DNA of 64,000 nucleotides from NCBI GenBank assembly GCA_025964625.1, contig JAOPYL010000023.1, positions 1 to 64,000 of the forward strand. The letters are read 5' to 3'. The position numbers and the translations under genes were made by a program. Shown in pieces: positions 31,214 through 41,297 of the stretch. This DNA is from Actinoallomurus sp. (GTDB lineage: Bacteria; Actinomycetota; Actinomycetes; Streptosporangiales; Streptosporangiaceae). Below the pieces are notes generated by a model. The model was given only the letters and a program-made list of their open reading frames with translations. It did no database searches and was not told the origin of the DNA. Positions within the stretch are counted from its first letter, which is position 1, and each line of letters opens with the position of its first letter.

Positions 31214-31272
31214 ATCGCCTCGGCCCCCGGTCGTTCGCGGTCGCCGCTCCGGCCGCCGGGCTCTCCGGTCGC

Positions 31273-32244
<972 letters not shown>

Positions 32245-32278
32245 GCCGACCAGGCTGCACCTTAGAGCGCGCTCTAAG

Positions 32279-33229
32279 TCAAACTCGGAAGAAGGCGGGC
32301 CCTCTGCGCCGGAGCAGGTCGTACAGCATGTTCTGGATCGTCTCACGCACCTGGTCGGTCAGGTCGAAGACGGTCATGTGGTCGTCGGCCTGCGCGGGGT
32401 CGTACTCGTCGGTCGGGATCGGCTCGCCGAACGCGATGATCCACTTGGACGGCAGCGGCACCAGGCCGAGCGCTCCGAACAGCGGCCAGGTCGGGGTCAC
32501 GGGAAAGTAGGGGAAGCCGAGCAGGCGGGCCAGCGGCTTGAGGTCGGCGATCTTCGGATAGATCTCCTCCGCGCCGACGATCGCACACGGGATGATGGGT
32601 ACCTGCGCGCGCAGCGCGGTGGCCACGAAACCGCCCCGGCCGAACCGCTGCAGTTTGTAGCGCTCGCTGTACGGCTTGCCGACCCCCTTGAAGCCCTCCG
32701 GGAACACGCCGACCACCTGGCCCTTGGCGAGGAGTCGCGCGGCGTCGGCCTGGCAGGCCAGCGTGTGCCCGCTCTTGCGGGCCAGGTGGGCCAGCACCGG
32801 GATCTGGTAGACGAGGTCGGCGCCGAGCAGCCGCAGGTTGCGGTGTGCCGGGTGGTCGTCGTGCAACCCGACCTGCAGCATCACGCCGTCGATCGGCAGC
32901 GTGCCGGAATGGTTGCCGACGACCAGCGCGGCCCCGTCGTCGGGGACGTTCTCCAGCCCGAGCATCTCGACCCGGAACCAGCGTTCGTAGAGCGGGCGCA
33001 GTATCGGCAGCAGCAGCCGGTCGTTGAGCTCCGGATCGAAGCCGAACTCATCGATCTCGTACTCACCGCTGAGCCGGCGACGCACGAACCGCAGCGCCGA
33101 CGCGATCTTGTGGTCCAAACTCTCCGAATCATGGGCGAGACGGTCAGCGGCATCAGTGTTAAGCGGTATTACCTGTGCTTCTGGCCGCATTTCCGGTCTC
33201 GCCTCCTCCATCACGGGCTCGTGCTTCAC
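32279..33229 (-). CDS. 1-acyl-sn-glycerol-3-phosphate acyltransferase (LPLAT) family protein
   Basis: ALVVGNHSGTLPIDG (NHxxxxD-like); VGVFPEGFKG. Confidence 0.88.
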   Translation of the reverse strand: MKHEPVMEEARPEMRPEAQVIPLNTDAADRLAHDSESLDHKIASALRFVRRRLSGEYEIDEFGFDPELNDRLLLPILRPLYERWFRVEMLGLENVPDDGAALVVGNHSGTLPIDGVMLQVGLHDDHPAHRNLRLLGADLVYQIPVLAHLARKSGHTLACQADAARLLAKGQVVGVFPEGFKGVGKPYSERYKLQRFGRGGFVATALRAQVPIIPCAIVGAEEIYPKIADLKPLARLLGFPYFPVTPTWPLFGALGLVPLPSKWIIAFGEPIPTDEYDPAQADDHMTVFDLTDQVRETIQNMLYDLLRRRGPAFFRV

Positions 33230-34269
33230 CTTCTGCCCCCTGGAGGGTTGGTCAACCGGTCGAACAGCGCGAGCGGCAGACTCTGACCAAGACCTTGCGA
33301 GTCGGCGAAATCGGCGAAGGCCTCATCGGAGCTGTATTTCGGACGCCACGAAAGCTCCACAGCGAGCCGCTCGGTGTCGAGCACCCGGCCGTACGTGAGC
33401 CAGCGCAGGAGTTCGGGCGAGAAACCCTTCAGCCCGCCGAACCGGCGGCCCATGTCGCCCAGGGTCTGCACGGCGGGGGCGGGGAGGCGGAGGATCGATC
33501 GGCCCGCCCGGCGCAGGGCCTGGGACAGCAGCACGACGCCGTCACCCGCCACGTTGAAGGTGCCGGGATGGTCTTCGACCGCCATGCGGCGCAGCACCTC
33601 GACCCCGTCGTCCTCGTGGATGAACTGAAGACGCGGGTCGAACCCGAACACCGTCGGGACGACGGGCATGTGGAAGTAGCGGCTCAGCGGCGAGTCGACG
33701 CTGGGCCCGAGGAAGTTGGCGAAGCGCAGGACGGACACGGCCAGGTCCGAACGACGCCGGGCCAGGCCGCGAACGTATCCCTCGACCTCGACCGCGTCCT
33801 TGGCGTAGCCGGACGTCGGCGGGAGCACCGGCTCGTCGTCCTCGGTGAAGACGGCCGGATCGTGGCCCGACGAGCCGTAGACCGCCGCGGACGAACGGAC
33901 CACGATCTTGCGCATGGCCGATGACCGCTGGCACGCGGCCAGCAGCTGCATCGTGCCGATGACGTTGATCTCCTTGGCCTTCATCCGCGCGGCGGACGTC
34001 ATCGTCACGAGGTTGAGGTGCACCACCGTGTCGACCTCGGCCGCGTTTATGATCTTGGCGATGCTCGGCGTGCGGATGTCGATCCGGACGAACTCCGTGC
34101 GCCCGATAGGCATCGCGGGCGGCACGGTGTCCACGCCGATGACCCGTTCGATGCCGGGATCGGCCTGAAGCGCGTCCGCGACCCGCGCCCCGAGGAAGCG
34201 GGACACGCCGGTGACCAGAACCACCCGTGCCGGGGCTGAGGCACGCGCTCGGCTTGCGGAGGGACGCAT
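33226..34269 (-). CDS. NAD-dependent epimerase/dehydratase (extended SDR)
   Basis: VVLVTGVSRFLGARVADAL; VVRSSAAVYGSSGHDP; YAKDAVEVE; start uncertain (also 34281/34290). Confidence 0.88.
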   Translation of the reverse strand: MRPSASRARASAPARVVLVTGVSRFLGARVADALQADPGIERVIGVDTVPPAMPIGRTEFVRIDIRTPSIAKIINAAEVDTVVHLNLVTMTSAARMKAKEINVIGTMQLLAACQRSSAMRKIVVRSSAAVYGSSGHDPAVFTEDDEPVLPPTSGYAKDAVEVEGYVRGLARRRSDLAVSVLRFANFLGPSVDSPLSRYFHMPVVPTVFGFDPRLQFIHEDDGVEVLRRMAVEDHPGTFNVAGDGVVLLSQALRRAGRSILRLPAPAVQTLGDMGRRFGGLKGFSPELLRWLTYGRVLDTERLAVELSWRPKYSSDEAFADFADSQGLGQSLPLALFDRLTNPPGGRR

Positions 34270-34315
34270 GGATGACACAGTGCCTCCCACCCCTTACGGC
34301 TACCTCAACTCGGCG

Positions 34316-34414
34316 TTACTTCTTGTTACGGCGCTGAACCCGCGTCTTCTTCAGCAGCTTGCGGTGCTTCTTCTTGGCCATGCGCTTGCGACGCTTCTTG
34401 ATGACAGAGCCCAC
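34316..34414 (-). CDS. 32-aa basic AURKAIP1/COX24-domain (bS22-like) mini ribosomal protein
   Basis: Reverse-strand translation (GTG start) [32 protein letters not shown]; not in supplied ORF track because too short. Confidence 0.93.
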   Translation of the reverse strand: MGSVIKKRRKRMAKKKHRKLLKKTRVQRRNKK

Positions 34415-34546
34415 GAAACCCTCACTCGGTGATCAGCGGAGACAGACGATCAGCACCCTTGGCGGGCACAGCCCGGAGCCCAAGGGTACCGCCGCCCACG
34501 CGCCCGTCGGTCGCGGGCCATCACACACCCCCCGTACGACCGGGGG

Positions 34547-34750
34547 TCAGCCCGCCTCGATGAACGCGTCCCTCAGATAATCGTGGACTGCCTGTTCCGG
34601 TACGCGGAACGAACGTCCCACGCGAATCGCCGGAAGCTCTCCCGAGTGCACGAGGCGGTATACGGTCATCTTGGACACCCGCATCACCGCAGCCACCTCG
34701 GCCACAGTCAGGAACCTGACCTCGCTCAGAGGCCGCTCGCCTGAGCTCAT
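34547..34750 (-). CDS. Excisionase/BldC-family helix-turn-helix DNA-binding protein
   Basis: RFLTVAEVAAVMRVSKMTVYRLVHSGELPAIRVGRSFRVPEQAVHDYL. Confidence 0.92.
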   Translation of the reverse strand: MSSGERPLSEVRFLTVAEVAAVMRVSKMTVYRLVHSGELPAIRVGRSFRVPEQAVHDYLRDAFIEAG

Positions 34751-34858
34751 CGGACGCCCTCTTCCACACGCCGCGCGTCAGACCTTTGCGGTGACTTTGA
34801 TCACGGCCGTGTACTTTCTCCAGCGTAAATCGTGAATCTGGAGTCGCAAGAGGGGAGT

Positions 34859-35686
34859 TCAATCAATCAGGCTCGAATGTGCCAAAAGATACACAGTGAG
34901 CGGCGCGTAGTGATGCGGCGGCACGTTGTCGTCCAGCGGCACGACGGTATGCACCTTTCCCTCTGCCTCCCCCGCGAACAGCGCTGGGTCGTTGCAGTCC
35001 GCGAAACCGACCGTGGCGATGCCGGCCTCCCCGGCCGCGCCCGCCCAGCCGTGGTCGGCGATGACCAGATCCGGCCACTCTGGGGATTCCGCGGGTAGTT
35101 CTTCCAGAATCGCTCGCATCGGATGTGCGTCATGTGTATGGTGCAGCGCCCCTCCACCGCTGAGCGCGGCGACGCCATCGAGGTAGCGGATGTGCCGCGA
35201 CTGCGCGCCCTGCGGCGTGTCGACGTCGTACGCCCAGCCGGCCGCGGGAGTGAGCACGCGACAGCCCCGCGCCCGCAAGGCGCGCGCCACCGCGAGGTAG
35301 ACCGGCAGCAGCCCGGCCGGATGCCCGGTGGCCAGCAGCACCGTCTCCTGCCGGGCCGCGGCCTGGGCGAGCCGCGCGGCCATCGTCTCCAGCGCGTCGA
35401 TCGTCAGGTCCGGATCGATCGTGTCGTCGCCGTACAGGTGCGACCGGTCCGGGTTGATCCCGCACTTCGTCACCATCAGCGCGAAGACGTCGTCGAAGGT
35501 CCACTCACGCTGGAGGTCCAGCCCGAACTGGTAGTACGGCTTGCGCGCCGCCATCCGCCGGTAGTGCAGCAGGTTGATCTGCCGCGGGGTGGCGACCTCC
35601 CCGGCGATGAGCGTGCGCGTCAGGTGCTCGCGCAGCTCCGCGCGCGCTGGAACCGCCGCTCCGTGCTCCGCGCCCGGTACCGTCAC
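34859..35686 (-). CDS. Conserved actinobacterial protein (phosphatase-annotated family)
   Basis: AARKPYYQFGLDLQREWTFDDVFALMVTKCGINPDRSHLYGDDTIDPDLTIDALETMA; GTG start overlaps acuC stop (GTGA). Confidence 0.75.
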   Translation of the reverse strand: MTVPGAEHGAAVPARAELREHLTRTLIAGEVATPRQINLLHYRRMAARKPYYQFGLDLQREWTFDDVFALMVTKCGINPDRSHLYGDDTIDPDLTIDALETMAARLAQAAARQETVLLATGHPAGLLPVYLAVARALRARGCRVLTPAAGWAYDVDTPQGAQSRHIRYLDGVAALSGGGALHHTHDAHPMRAILEELPAESPEWPDLVIADHGWAGAAGEAGIATVGFADCNDPALFAGEAEGKVHTVVPLDDNVPPHHYAPLTVYLLAHSSLID

Positions 35687-36876
35687 AGCAGCGGGTCCAG
35701 ACCGTGCTCGGGGAAGACCGCCCGGCGGGTCGCCAGCACCGCACGGTCCACCGGATTCGCCGGGTCGTACCCGCTCGCCCACGTCCGCACCTCCGTGTCC
35801 GCTCCGTCGGTCATCCGCTCCGGGGCGTTCCGCCCGGTGCGCTCGCGTACGTAGGCACGCCAGGCCCGCGGCGTGGGCGTCTCCGGGGCGATCGGCCGCC
35901 CTGACGCCTCGGCCAGCAGGTGGGTCCAGGCGCGCGGCACCACGTGCACCAGTTCGTAGCCACCCCCGCCGGTGAGGATCCAGCGCCCGCCGGCGGTCTC
36001 GTGGGCCAGCCGGTGCAACGCGGCGTACGCGGCCCGCTGGCCGTCCACGCTCAGCGTCAGGTGCGCCAGGGGGTCCAGGTCGTGGCTGTCGCAGCCGTGC
36101 TGGGTCAGCAGGATCTCCGGCGCGAACCGCCGCAGCAGCGGCGGCACGACCGCGTCGAACGCCCGCAGCCACAGCCGGTCGCCGGTGCCCGGCGGCAGCG
36201 CCACGTTGACGGAGGTGCCGTCCACGCCGGTCTCCTGCGGCAGGCCGGTGCCGGGGAACAGGGTGCGGGGCGACTCGTGCAGGCTGATCGTGAGCACCCG
36301 GGGATCGTCGTAGAACGCCGCCTGGACGCCGTCGCCGTGATGCACGTCCACGTCCACGTAGGCGACCTTCCGAGCGCCCTGTTCCAGCAGCCAGGCGATC
36401 GCGATGGCCGGGTCGTTGTAGACGCAGAAGCCGGAGGCTGCTCCGTGCATGGCGTGGTGCAGCCCACCGGCGATGTTGGCCGCGTGCGTGGCGGCGCCGC
36501 TCCACACCGCCTGCGCCGCCGCGACGGACGCGCCGGCCACCAGCGCGGAGGCGTCGTGCATGCCGGGGAAGACGGGATTGTCGGCGAGGCCGAGGCCGCG
36601 TGCGACGTCGAGCTCCTCGCGGCGGACGGCATCGATGTAGGCCGGGTCGTGAACGAGCTTGAGCAGCGCGTCGTCGGCGGCCTCGAACTCCTCGATGGAC
36701 ACTCCCGGCGCGTCGAGCACGCCGAGCCCGCGGGCGAGCGCCATCGTCAGGTCGACCCGGACGGGGTTCATCGGGTGCTCGGGCCCGAAGTCGTACGACA
36801 TGAGCCGGTCATTCCAGAAGACCTGGAGCGAGGCGCTCGCGCGGTTCGGGTCGATTTGCTCGCTCCGCTCGTCCAT
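35683..36876 (-). CDS. acuC: Acetoin utilization protein AcuC / class I histone-deacetylase-like
   Basis: GGLHHAMHGAASGFCVYNDPAIAIAWLLEQGARKVAYVDVDVHHGDGVQAAFYDDPRVLTISLHE; LTQHGCDSHDLDPLAHL. Confidence 0.94.
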   Translation of the reverse strand: MDERSEQIDPNRASASLQVFWNDRLMSYDFGPEHPMNPVRVDLTMALARGLGVLDAPGVSIEEFEAADDALLKLVHDPAYIDAVRREELDVARGLGLADNPVFPGMHDASALVAGASVAAAQAVWSGAATHAANIAGGLHHAMHGAASGFCVYNDPAIAIAWLLEQGARKVAYVDVDVHHGDGVQAAFYDDPRVLTISLHESPRTLFPGTGLPQETGVDGTSVNVALPPGTGDRLWLRAFDAVVPPLLRRFAPEILLTQHGCDSHDLDPLAHLTLSVDGQRAAYAALHRLAHETAGGRWILTGGGGYELVHVVPRAWTHLLAEASGRPIAPETPTPRAWRAYVRERTGRNAPERMTDGADTEVRTWASGYDPANPVDRAVLATRRAVFPEHGLDPLL

Positions 36877-36907
36877 GGTGGTCACGCTACCGGTAGGCTC
36901 CGCGGGC

Positions 36908-37081
36908 ATGGGGCTTGAGATGCGCGCCATATGTGAGCGATGCGACACGCCGCTGTACCCCAACGGCCTGGCCTACATCTGCAGCTACGAATGCTCGTTC
37001 TGCGCGGCCTGCACCCGGCAGCTGTCCCACAGGTGCCCCACCTGCGCGGGGGACCTGGCCCGCCGCCCCACGCGCCTCTGA
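36908..37081 (+). CDS. DUF1272-type Cys-rich small protein
   Basis: MGLEMRAICERCDTPLYPNGLAYICSYECSFCAACTRQLSHRCPTCAGDLARRPTRL; 8 Cys in 57 aa, four CxxC pairs. Confidence 0.88.
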   Translation: MGLEMRAICERCDTPLYPNGLAYICSYECSFCAACTRQLSHRCPTCAGDLARRPTRL

Positions 37082-37098
37082 CGGGCCGGAAGGCGCAC

Positions 37099-38277
37099 TC
37101 AGGCGGCCAGAGCGGGCTCGGGCGCGGCACCGATCGTACGGGGGCGGGCGGCGCCCATGCCGGGTACCACCATCACCACCGTGACGGCCAGCATGATCAC
37201 CGCCGGAACGCTCCAGCCGTGGGTCGCGTCGTGCACCGCTCCGACGGCGAGCGGGCCGAGCGCGGCGATCACATATCCGACGCCCTGCGCCATGCCGGAC
37301 AGCTGCGCCGCGACGTGCGCGTCGGCGGCGCGCAGGCCGATGAAGGACAGCGCGACGGCGAAGGCGATCCCCTGTCCGACGCCGAGCACGACCACCCATG
37401 CCCAGACCGACCCGATCGGCGCCCAGACGACACCCGCGAATCCGATCACGCACAGCGCCGCGATGAGGACCACCAGGAGGCGCTGGTCGCGCAGCCGCCG
37501 CTCGATCAGCGGGAAGGCGAGTGCGCCGGCGGCCTGGATGAGGCTGTTCAGCCCCAGCACGTAGCCGCCCGCCACCTCGCTCAGACCGCGGTCATGGCAG
37601 ATCGTGGGCAGCCAGCCGAACACGACGAACGCCAGCAGCGACTGCAGCCCCATGAAGGCGGTGACGTGCCAGGCCGTCGCGGACCGCCACACCCGCGGCG
37701 AGCCGTCCACGGGCGGAAGCGGCGCCACGGCGACGCGCGCCCGGCGCAGCCAGGCGAACCCGGCCACCGCCGCCGGGATCGCCAGCAGCGCGAGAGGCAG
37801 CCGCCAGCCCGACCCGGCCGCGCGCTCGATGGGCACGGCCAGGCTGGCGGAGACGGCTGCACCGCCGGTCACCGCGACGGTGTAGACCGCGGTGACGGTC
37901 ATGACCGCCTGCGGGTGGTCCCGCTTGATTATCGAGGGCACGGCGACATTGCCGATGCTGATGGCGATACCGGCCAGCAGAGCGCCGGCGAACAGGGCCG
38001 CCTGCGCCGGGATCATCCGCGTCAGCACCGCGACGACGAGCAGGCCCATACTCGCGACCAGCAGCGTCTCGCCGCGCGGGCCGCGCCGGAGGAACGGCGC
38101 CACGAGGCCGAAGGATCCGAAGAAGAGCACCGGCAGCGTGGTCAGCGCGCCGGCTGCCGTATCCGACAGGCCCAGGTCGTCCTGGATCTGGCCGAGCAGC
38201 GGCCCGACCGCCACCACGGCGGGGCGCAGGTTGAGCGCGGCCAGAAAGATCAGCGCGACCCCGGCATGCCGCCTCAC
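37099..38277 (-). CDS. MFS transporter (CynX/NimT-like)
   Basis: LIFLAALNLRPAVVAVGPLLGQIQDDLGLSDTAAGALTTLPVLFFG; 12-TM pattern. Confidence 0.9.
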   Translation of the reverse strand: MRRHAGVALIFLAALNLRPAVVAVGPLLGQIQDDLGLSDTAAGALTTLPVLFFGSFGLVAPFLRRGPRGETLLVASMGLLVVAVLTRMIPAQAALFAGALLAGIAISIGNVAVPSIIKRDHPQAVMTVTAVYTVAVTGGAAVSASLAVPIERAAGSGWRLPLALLAIPAAVAGFAWLRRARVAVAPLPPVDGSPRVWRSATAWHVTAFMGLQSLLAFVVFGWLPTICHDRGLSEVAGGYVLGLNSLIQAAGALAFPLIERRLRDQRLLVVLIAALCVIGFAGVVWAPIGSVWAWVVVLGVGQGIAFAVALSFIGLRAADAHVAAQLSGMAQGVGYVIAALGPLAVGAVHDATHGWSVPAVIMLAVTVVMVVPGMGAARPRTIGAAPEPALAA

Positions 38278-38951
38278 AGGAGGGCCTCGAGCGCCTGAAG
38301 CGTCGGTTCGACGACGCGCGCGGCGGCCTGCCCGGCCGCCTCCGCGTCCCGCGCGGCGATCGCGTCGACCACCGCCCGATGGGCGGCGGGTCCGGCGTCG
38401 GGCATCTCCCGGTCGTGCCGGATGGCGCTCAGCGACTCGCGCAACCGGCTCTGGAAGTAGCGGAAGGCCTCCATCAGGAGCGGGTTGCGGGACGTCTCGA
38501 CGACCCCCAGGTGGAACCTGACGTCCGCCTCCGCGAACGCGATCGGGTCCTCGGCGGTGTCCCGATCGTCCAGCAGTACGTCGAGGCGGCGCAGATCGTC
38601 CGGTGTCCGGCGCCCCGCCGCGAGCTTCGCCGCCTGCATGTCATGGGCCTGCTGGACCTCGAACACGTCACGCAGGGTGGCCCGCTCGACCCTGCGCAGC
38701 AGCGGGCGGGGATCGACGGCGCTGCGCACGTACGTGCCGTCGCCGCGGCGCACCTCGAGCACGCCGATGTGGCTCAGGGCCCGGATCGCCTCGCGTACCG
38801 CCGGGCGGCTGACCTGCAGCCGGGCGGCGAGGTCGTACTCACCGGGGATCCGGTCGCCCACCCCCCAGGCCCCCGTGGCGAGCTGCTCCTGGAACTGGCC
38901 GAGGACCGCCTCGACCGCGGACGGCCGTGGCACCGGTTGAAGTGACGTCAC
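38274..38951 (-). CDS. GntR (FadR/FCD) family transcriptional regulator
   Basis: IPGEYDLAARLQVSRPAVREAIRALSHIGVLEVRRGDGTYV; overlaps MFS start by 4 nt. Confidence 0.93.
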   Translation of the reverse strand: MTSLQPVPRPSAVEAVLGQFQEQLATGAWGVGDRIPGEYDLAARLQVSRPAVREAIRALSHIGVLEVRRGDGTYVRSAVDPRPLLRRVERATLRDVFEVQQAHDMQAAKLAAGRRTPDDLRRLDVLLDDRDTAEDPIAFAEADVRFHLGVVETSRNPLLMEAFRYFQSRLRESLSAIRHDREMPDAGPAAHRAVVDAIAARDAEAAGQAAARVVEPTLQALEALL

Positions 38952-38963
38952 ACCTTGTGATCA

Positions 38964-39002
38964 TGCCAGATGTCAGGCATGTTAAATGTCTGACGTCTGG
39001 CA
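38964..39002. promoter_or_regulatory. Long inverted repeat in GntR-gene promoter
   Basis: TGCCAGATGTCAG (38964-38976) / CTGACGTCTGGCA (38990-39002), 12/13 complementary. Confidence 0.65.
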
Positions 39003-39086
39003 ACGCTACATAGTTGTGACGTGAAAGATCGGGAAGGTCGGGGCATCTAACTAGATAGGTGACTCCTGGCCCAGGAGGCGGTTGCG

Positions 39087-40094
39087 GTGGATTATGCGGA
39101 AGAAGTGGTCGTCCCGCCATACGAACGGGGTCCGAGCTCACAGAGCCGAGCCCTCGCCACGGCCGTACGTCTCGGGATACGGCCCTTCGCCGGCCGGATC
39201 AAGGGCCGTTCGGCCAGCATCCGGTTCTGGCGCTCGCTCCTGGGCGCCGGCTCCCGCTGCCTGCGCCCCGACCCGCGCGTCAGCGTCCAGCCGATCATCG
39301 ACCCCTGCGTCGAGGACCCGAATGTCAAGCGCCCGGTCCGGGGCGAATGGCTGCGGCCACCGGGAAGCACGGCCAGAGACGGCGCGATCCTCTACCTGCA
39401 CGGCGGGGCGTACGCGATCTGCTCTCCCAAGACCCACCGTGTGATCACGACACGGCTGGCGATGGACACCGGGCTGCCGGTCCTCGCCCTGGACTACCGG
39501 CTCGCTCCCGAACATCCCTTTCCGGCCGCGTTCGAGGACACGCTCGACGCCTACCGGCTGCTGCTGGCCCGCGGCGTGCCCGCCGACCGGATCACCATCG
39601 CCGGCGACTCCTCCGGCGGTCATCTCGCCACCGCGCTGACCGGTGAGGCATGCCGCACCGGCCTCCCCATGCCCGGTGGCGTCGTGCTCTTCTCCCCCTG
39701 GGTGGACCTCACCGGCGAGCTGGCGATGGCCTCGGCCATGCGCTGCCACGACCCGTACATCAACGCGGCGGTAGCCACCCGGTTCGGCCGGATGTACGTC
39801 GGCGCCGGCGACTGGAGCGATCCACGGCTGTCCCTGCTGACCTGCCCGAGCGCCGAGCTGCCGCCGTTCCTCATCCAGGTGGGCGGCATCGAGGTCCTGC
39901 GGGCGGAGGCGGAGGCGCTCGCCGAGGTGCTGGCCGAGGCCGGCACCCGGTACGACCTGCAGATCTGGCCGGGTCAGATGCACGTCTTCCAGATCTTCAA
40001 CCGGCTGATCCCCGAGGCGGACGCCGCGATGCGGGAGGCGGCCCGGTTCATCCGCGAGGTCGTCGAGGCCGGCTCCGTGACCGAGGCCGCCTGA
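39087..40094 (+). CDS. HSL-family alpha/beta hydrolase (esterase)
   Basis: YLHGGAYAICSPKTHRV; ITIAGDSSGGHLATAL; LPPFLIQVGGIEVL. Confidence 0.92.
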   Translation: MDYAEEVVVPPYERGPSSQSRALATAVRLGIRPFAGRIKGRSASIRFWRSLLGAGSRCLRPDPRVSVQPIIDPCVEDPNVKRPVRGEWLRPPGSTARDGAILYLHGGAYAICSPKTHRVITTRLAMDTGLPVLALDYRLAPEHPFPAAFEDTLDAYRLLLARGVPADRITIAGDSSGGHLATALTGEACRTGLPMPGGVVLFSPWVDLTGELAMASAMRCHDPYINAAVATRFGRMYVGAGDWSDPRLSLLTCPSAELPPFLIQVGGIEVLRAEAEALAEVLAEAGTRYDLQIWPGQMHVFQIFNRLIPEADAAMREAARFIREVVEAGSVTEAA

Positions 40095-40119
40095 CCGGCC
40101 GGCCGGATACCCTGGGCCC

Positions 40120-40155
40120 ATGCGAGTACTCCGGCAGACCTGGCGCGCCGCCTGA
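40120..40155 (+). CDS. Trp-containing leader peptide MRVLRQTWRAA
   Basis: ATG CGA GTA CTC CGG CAG ACC TGG CGC GCC GCC TGA; -10-like TACCCT (40108-40113) ends 6 nt before ATG; directly precedes terminator and trpS. Confidence 0.7.
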   Translation: MRVLRQTWRAA

Positions 40156-40182
40156 CGGCGGTCGCCCAGTCCTCGCTTCACC

Positions 40183-40207
40183 AACGGCCGCCGCCTCGGC
40201 GGCCGTT
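40183..40207 (+). terminator. Attenuator terminator upstream of trpS
   Basis: AACGGCCGCC-GCCTC-GGCGGCCGTT perfect 10-bp stem followed by T-containing tract (TTTCTC). Confidence 0.8.
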
Positions 40208-40249
40208 TCTCATGCGCCGGCGAGGCGGCCCTGCTCCAAGGGAGTCGTC

Positions 40250-41221
40250 ATGACCCGCGTCCTCAGCCTCTTCACCCCGTCCGGCCACCCCACCCTCGGC
40301 AACCTGCTGGGCGCGCTGCGCCCGTCCGCCCGCCTTCTGCGGACGGCCGACTGCGTGTACGGGATCTCCGACCTGCACGCCCTCACCGGCGGCCACGACC
40401 CCGCGCGCCTGCGGGAACGCTCGCTCGAACTGGCCGGGCTGGCCATCGCCGCCGGCATCGACCCGTCCCGGTGCGTGCTCTTCCCGCAGAGCAACGTGCC
40501 CGCGCACGCCGAGCTGTCGTACCTGCTGGAGAGCACCGCCCACTACGGCGAGATGCAACGGATGATCCAGTTCAAGGAGAAGTCGGCGCGGCAGGACACC
40601 GTGCGCCTGTCGCTGCTCACCTATCCGGCGCTGATGGCCGCCGACATCCTGCTCTACCAGGCGACCGAGGTGCCGGTCGGCGCCGACCAGGCACAGCACG
40701 TCGAGCTGACCCGTGACCTGGCGGAGCGGTTCAACCGGCTGTACGGCCCGGTGTTCACCCCGCCACGCGCCGTCCATCCCCCGGCCGCCGCCCGGGTCAT
40801 GGACCTGGCCGACCCCACGTCGAAGATGAGCAAGTCCGTCGACTCGCCAGGGACGATCCTGCTGCTCGATCCGGTGGACGCGGTACGGCGGAAGATCATG
40901 CGAGCGGTCACCGACTCGGGCTCGTCCGTGTCCTACGACCCCGAGGGCAAACCGGGCGTGTCGAACCTGCTCGCCATTCTGTCCGCGTGCACGGACGTCC
41001 CGGTCGCCGAGCTGTCCTACGACTCCTACGGAACGCTGAAGAAGGACACCGCCGACGCGGTGATCGCTCTGCTGGAGCCGCTGCAGCGGCGGTACGCCTC
41101 CCTGGCCGCCGACCCGGCCTCCCTCCAAGCCGTGCTCCGCGCCGGCGCCGAGCGGGCCCGAGCACTGGCGGACCCCACACTGGCCGCCGCCAAGAGAGCG
41201 ATGGGCCTGCTGGCCGCGTGA
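40250..41221 (+). CDS. trpS: Tryptophanyl-tRNA synthetase (auxiliary-type candidate)
   Basis: HIGH-like PSGHPTLGNLLGAL and KMSKS (PTSKMSKSVDSPGT) motifs; YHIGxx-like QMTEFK equivalent MIQFKEKS. Confidence 0.95.
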   Translation: MTRVLSLFTPSGHPTLGNLLGALRPSARLLRTADCVYGISDLHALTGGHDPARLRERSLELAGLAIAAGIDPSRCVLFPQSNVPAHAELSYLLESTAHYGEMQRMIQFKEKSARQDTVRLSLLTYPALMAADILLYQATEVPVGADQAQHVELTRDLAERFNRLYGPVFTPPRAVHPPAAARVMDLADPTSKMSKSVDSPGTILLLDPVDAVRRKIMRAVTDSGSSVSYDPEGKPGVSNLLAILSACTDVPVAELSYDSYGTLKKDTADAVIALLEPLQRRYASLAADPASLQAVLRAGAERARALADPTLAAAKRAMGLLAA

Positions 41222-41297
41222 CCTCGACGGCACCGGCGAGCGCTGACGGTCCTGCGTCGGCGCTCACCAGGCACCACGGTCTTCCGCGGCCGCCGCC

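Noticed and set aside
34859-36505. 548-aa ORF as a single protein
   Set aside because: The N-terminal half is acuC sequence in another frame; GTG at 35686 overlapping the acuC stop is more plausible
39650-40249. N-terminally extended trpS (523-aa ORF starting inside the esterase)
   Set aside because: Extension is esterase DNA in another frame and reads through the terminator hairpin; the ATG at 40250 gives a normal TrpRS N-terminus
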